From an uncultured Acidobacteriota bacterium (GTDB lineage Bacteria; Acidobacteriota; JAAYUB01): a DNA stretch of 39,845 nt. This document shows positions 38,164 through 39,845 of the stretch, piece after piece (positions within the stretch are counted from its first letter, which is position 1; each line of letters opens with the position of its first letter). The translations under genes were made by a program, and so were the position numbers. The notes under the pieces are model-generated. The model did not search any database. It was not told the origin of the DNA and was given only the letters and a program-made list of their open reading frames with translations. The stretch lies in contig CALAMB010000013.1 of NCBI GenBank assembly GCA_937925645.1, forward strand, positions 1 through 39,845. Reading direction: 5' to 3'.

Positions 38164-38525
38164 GCAAGACGCGCCACCCCCGCCAGGAGCTCGAGCTGGA
38201 GCTCGCGACGCTGCGCCGCCGCGTCGCCGAACTTGAGTCTGAAAGCGCCTCCGCCCGGCAGGCTGAAGCGGAGCGGGAGAAACTGATCCTGGAGCTGCAG
38301 GCGGCGTTCCACACCGTCCGGACGCTGCGGGGGCTTCTCCCCATCTGCGCCGCCTGCAAGAAGATCCGGGATGACTCCGGCTACTGGCACCAGGTGGAAA
38401 GTTACCTGCAGAGTCACACCGACGTGGAGTTCAGCCACGGCATCTGCCCCGACTGCATGGAGCGGCTGTATCCTGAATTCCCCGGCGAAGCGCTGCCCGA
38501 CCGGAGCCGGGCACCGATTCCCTGA
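38160..38525 (+). CDS. Small coiled-coil protein with a CxxC...CxxC module found at the C-terminus of signalling proteins
   Basis: A 121-residue protein. Residues 7-55 form a charged helix likely to be a coiled coil (ELELELATLRRRVAELESES, then AEREKLILELQAAFHTVRTL). Residues about 57-105 hold GLLPICAACKKIRDDSGYW, VESYLQSHTDVEFSHGICPDC and MERLYPE. This block, with its C-x2-C ... C-x2-C pattern (probably a zinc site), is often the C-terminal end of bacterial PAS, response-regulator or diguanylate-cyclase-like proteins, where it follows a coiled-coil linker. Here it is encoded alone, without a sensor domain. Upstream lie a CRP/FNR-type box and a coupled 30-codon ORF. Converges on the second symporter gene (10-base gap). 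Molecular function unknown. Confidence 0.8.
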   Translation: MSKTRHPRQELELELATLRRRVAELESESASARQAEAEREKLILELQAAFHTVRTLRGLLPICAACKKIRDDSGYWHQVESYLQSHTDVEFSHGICPDCMERLYPEFPGEALPDRSRAPIP

Positions 38526-38535
38526 CCGCATTAAA

Positions 38536-39845
38536 TCAGGGGTGCAACCACGCCTGGATCGCCGCCGCCGCCAGGAGCGCGGCCGCAAAGGCGGCCAGGA
38601 GCAGCCGGACATAGCCGGCCGGCCACTGCAGCGGCGCCGGCTCCGGCGAAGCCGGCCGTGCTGACGCGGCGGATCCGGCGTCCGCGATCCGCTGCACCGC
38701 CAGGGCGACTCCCAGGCAGACAGCCAGCCCGACGACGTTCCACCACAGCCAGGACACCGTCCGCTCCCAACCCAGCCACAGCGCGAGGTTGACACTTACG
38801 CCGGCCAGCAGACCGCTCAGCGCCGCCCCCTGGCCGGCCCGCCGACTCGCCAGACCCAGCAGGAACACCCCGAGCACGGGGCCGTAAAACGCCGATCCGA
38901 TCTTGTTGACGAGCTCCAGCACCGTTTCGGAACCGCCCGCCATGCCCAGGGCGAAACCGGTCGCCACGACGCCCCAGCCCACCGTCAGCGCCCGGCCCAG
39001 CCGCACCTCCCGGACAGGCGCCAGGCGGGCGAGGGCGGGGAAACGGCGCGCCAGGAAATCCCGGTAGGTGACGGCGCTCAGGGAATTCAGGGCGCTGTCC
39101 AGGCTGGACATCGACGCGGCGAAAATGCCCGCCACGATCACCCCCAACAGGCCGGCGGGCAGGTATTCCACCAGGAAGACCGGCACCAGGAAGTCGGGCG
39201 GCCGCCCCGCCAGCCGATCGGCGAATTCGGGATGCGCCGCCAGGAAGGGGATCAGCAGCACGCCCACCGCGCAGTAGCTCAGCACCAGCGGAAAACGCAG
39301 GAGCCCGTTGATGACCAGCGCCCGCTGCGCGCCCCGCAGCGTCGGCGTGGTGAGCAGGCGCTGGGCCTGGCTCTGGTCGCAGCCGTAGTACGACAGGTAC
39401 AGGAACAGCCCGCCGACGAGCATGGGCCAGAACGCGAACGTCTGGCCGTCGCCCAGGCCGGTGGCGGCGAAGTCGAACACGCGCGTCCGGTCCGCCGCCG
39501 CCCGGATCGCCGGCAGCACCGGTCCGTCGATCCGGACGGCCACGGTGAACGCGGTGGCCAGCGCCCCCGCCCACAGCACGCCCAACTGGATGATGTCGGA
39601 GTAGATGTCGGCGACGATGCCGCCGAGCGTGGTGTAGACAACCGCCACCGCGCCGATCGCCAGAATCGTCTCCGGCAGCGGCCAGTCCAGGCAGACCGCG
39701 GTGACGATGGCCGTGGCCAGCAGCGCCACGCCGGCCCCCAGTCCCCGGCTCACCAGGAACACCAGACCCACCGCCGACCGGGTGGCGGCGCCGAACCGCC
39801 CCTCGAGATACTCGTAGATGGTCACCCCGCCGGTGCGGCGGTAGG
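38536..39845 (-). CDS. Sodium:solute symporter (SSS family), N-terminus beyond window
   Basis: At least 435 residues. The frame runs off the right edge (residues before TIYEYLEGRFG read YRRTGGV), so the first two or so helices are missing. TIYEYLEGRFG, then LVSRGLGAGVALLATAIV and YTTLGGIVADIYSDIIQLGVL are the classic SSS core. GIFAASMSSLDSALNSLSAVTYRDFL carries the Ser/Thr residues of the sodium site. About 10-11 further helices are visible to the C-terminus (AAIQAWLHP). It resembles the sodium/glucose-cotransporter-like (SLC5) branch; the solute is unknown. Confidence 0.9.
   Translation of the reverse strand, partial: YRRTGGVTIYEYLEGRFGAATRSAVGLVFLVSRGLGAGVALLATAIVTAVCLDWPLPETILAIGAVAVVYTTLGGIVADIYSDIIQLGVLWAGALATAFTVAVRIDGPVLPAIRAAADRTRVFDFAATGLGDGQTFAFWPMLVGGLFLYLSYYGCDQSQAQRLLTTPTLRGAQRALVINGLLRFPLVLSYCAVGVLLIPFLAAHPEFADRLAGRPPDFLVPVFLVEYLPAGLLGVIVAGIFAASMSSLDSALNSLSAVTYRDFLARRFPALARLAPVREVRLGRALTVGWGVVATGFALGMAGGSETVLELVNKIGSAFYGPVLGVFLLGLASRRAGQGAALSGLLAGVSVNLALWLGWERTVSWLWWNVVGLAVCLGVALAVQRIADAGSAASARPASPEPAPLQWPAGYVRLLLAAFAAALLAAAAIQAWLHP

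Noticed and set aside
1..39845. CRISPR array, tRNA or rRNA genes, insertion sequence
   Set aside because: No regularly spaced repeats, no tRNA-like cloverleaf or CCA-flanked segment, no rRNA core sequences and no transposase motifs were seen by eye. A covariance-model search would be needed to exclude a tRNA completely.

Overview
The window is chromosomal DNA from a GC-rich bacterium (roughly two thirds G+C by eye). It has dense, mostly single-gene or short-operon coding. I saw no rRNA, tRNA, CRISPR array, transposase or phage gene. Gene content points to Acidobacteriota or a nearby deep-branching phylum, with moderate confidence. The supporting genes are a TPR-CHAT protein beside an ECF sigma / zinc anti-sigma pair, a eukaryote-type Ser/Thr kinase with C-terminal TPRs, a TonB receptor with an N-terminal carboxypeptidase-regulatory-like domain, several GT39-type membrane glycosyltransferases, a DUF1684 lipoprotein and an S9 prolyl-oligopeptidase-type peptidase. 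No stretch longer than about 225 bases lacks a gene. The largest gaps are the divergent promoter regions 14565-14786 and 27230-27436.

Layout. 1-1896 (minus): a GT39-like glycosyltransferase followed by the start of an exported beta-helix protein cut by the window edge. 2026-3009 (plus): a YheT-type alpha/beta hydrolase. 3036-14564 (minus): a long co-directional block. In transcription order it holds a DUF1684 lipoprotein, a GT39-like enzyme with a C-terminal beta-sandwich-like extension, an unknown secreted protein, and then a compact unit of exported PDZ/TPR-CHAT protease, ECF sigma factor, membrane zinc anti-sigma factor and exported M48/TPR metalloprotease. 14787-18113 (plus): an exported GH38 alpha-mannosidase. 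18128-19769: a divergent lrp/asnC-type regulator and asnA around a strikingly AT-rich spacer. 19929-22044 (plus): a sodium:solute symporter and three small membrane proteins joined by start/stop overlaps. 22104-23778 (minus): a VanX-type D,D-dipeptidase lipoprotein and a 2x[4Fe-4S] ferredoxin-like protein. 23974-24753 (plus): a methylmalonyl-CoA decarboxylase. 24758-30077: a Ser/Thr kinase, divergent to a GT39-like enzyme and a SpoIIE-type PP2C phosphatase. 30112-33347: divergent TonB receptor and EamA transporter. 33448-37966 (plus): FAH-family hydrolase, two-domain PPK2 (polyphosphate:AMP phosphotransferase type) and S9 peptidase. 37979-38525 (plus): a perfect CRP/FNR-type palindrome, a 30-codon ORF and a small zinc-module protein. 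38536-39845 (minus): a second sodium:solute symporter, its N-terminus beyond the window.

The most interesting unit is the CHAT - sigma - anti-sigma - M48 operon. It resembles the protease/sigma-inhibitor/sigma logic known from type III-E CRISPR (Csx29 TPR-CHAT, Csx30, CASP-sigma). Here there is no CRISPR, and both proteases carry export signals, so they lie on the same side of the membrane as the anti-sigma factor's large C-terminal domain. Other notable signals are recurrent TTGnnn-N16/17-TAnnAT promoters, two of them placed so that the transcript should begin at or within a few bases of the ATG (leaderless). A perfect TGTGA-N6-TCACA box also sits at class-II spacing upstream of the zinc-module gene. 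All functional statements rest on reading motifs by eye; no database search was run.
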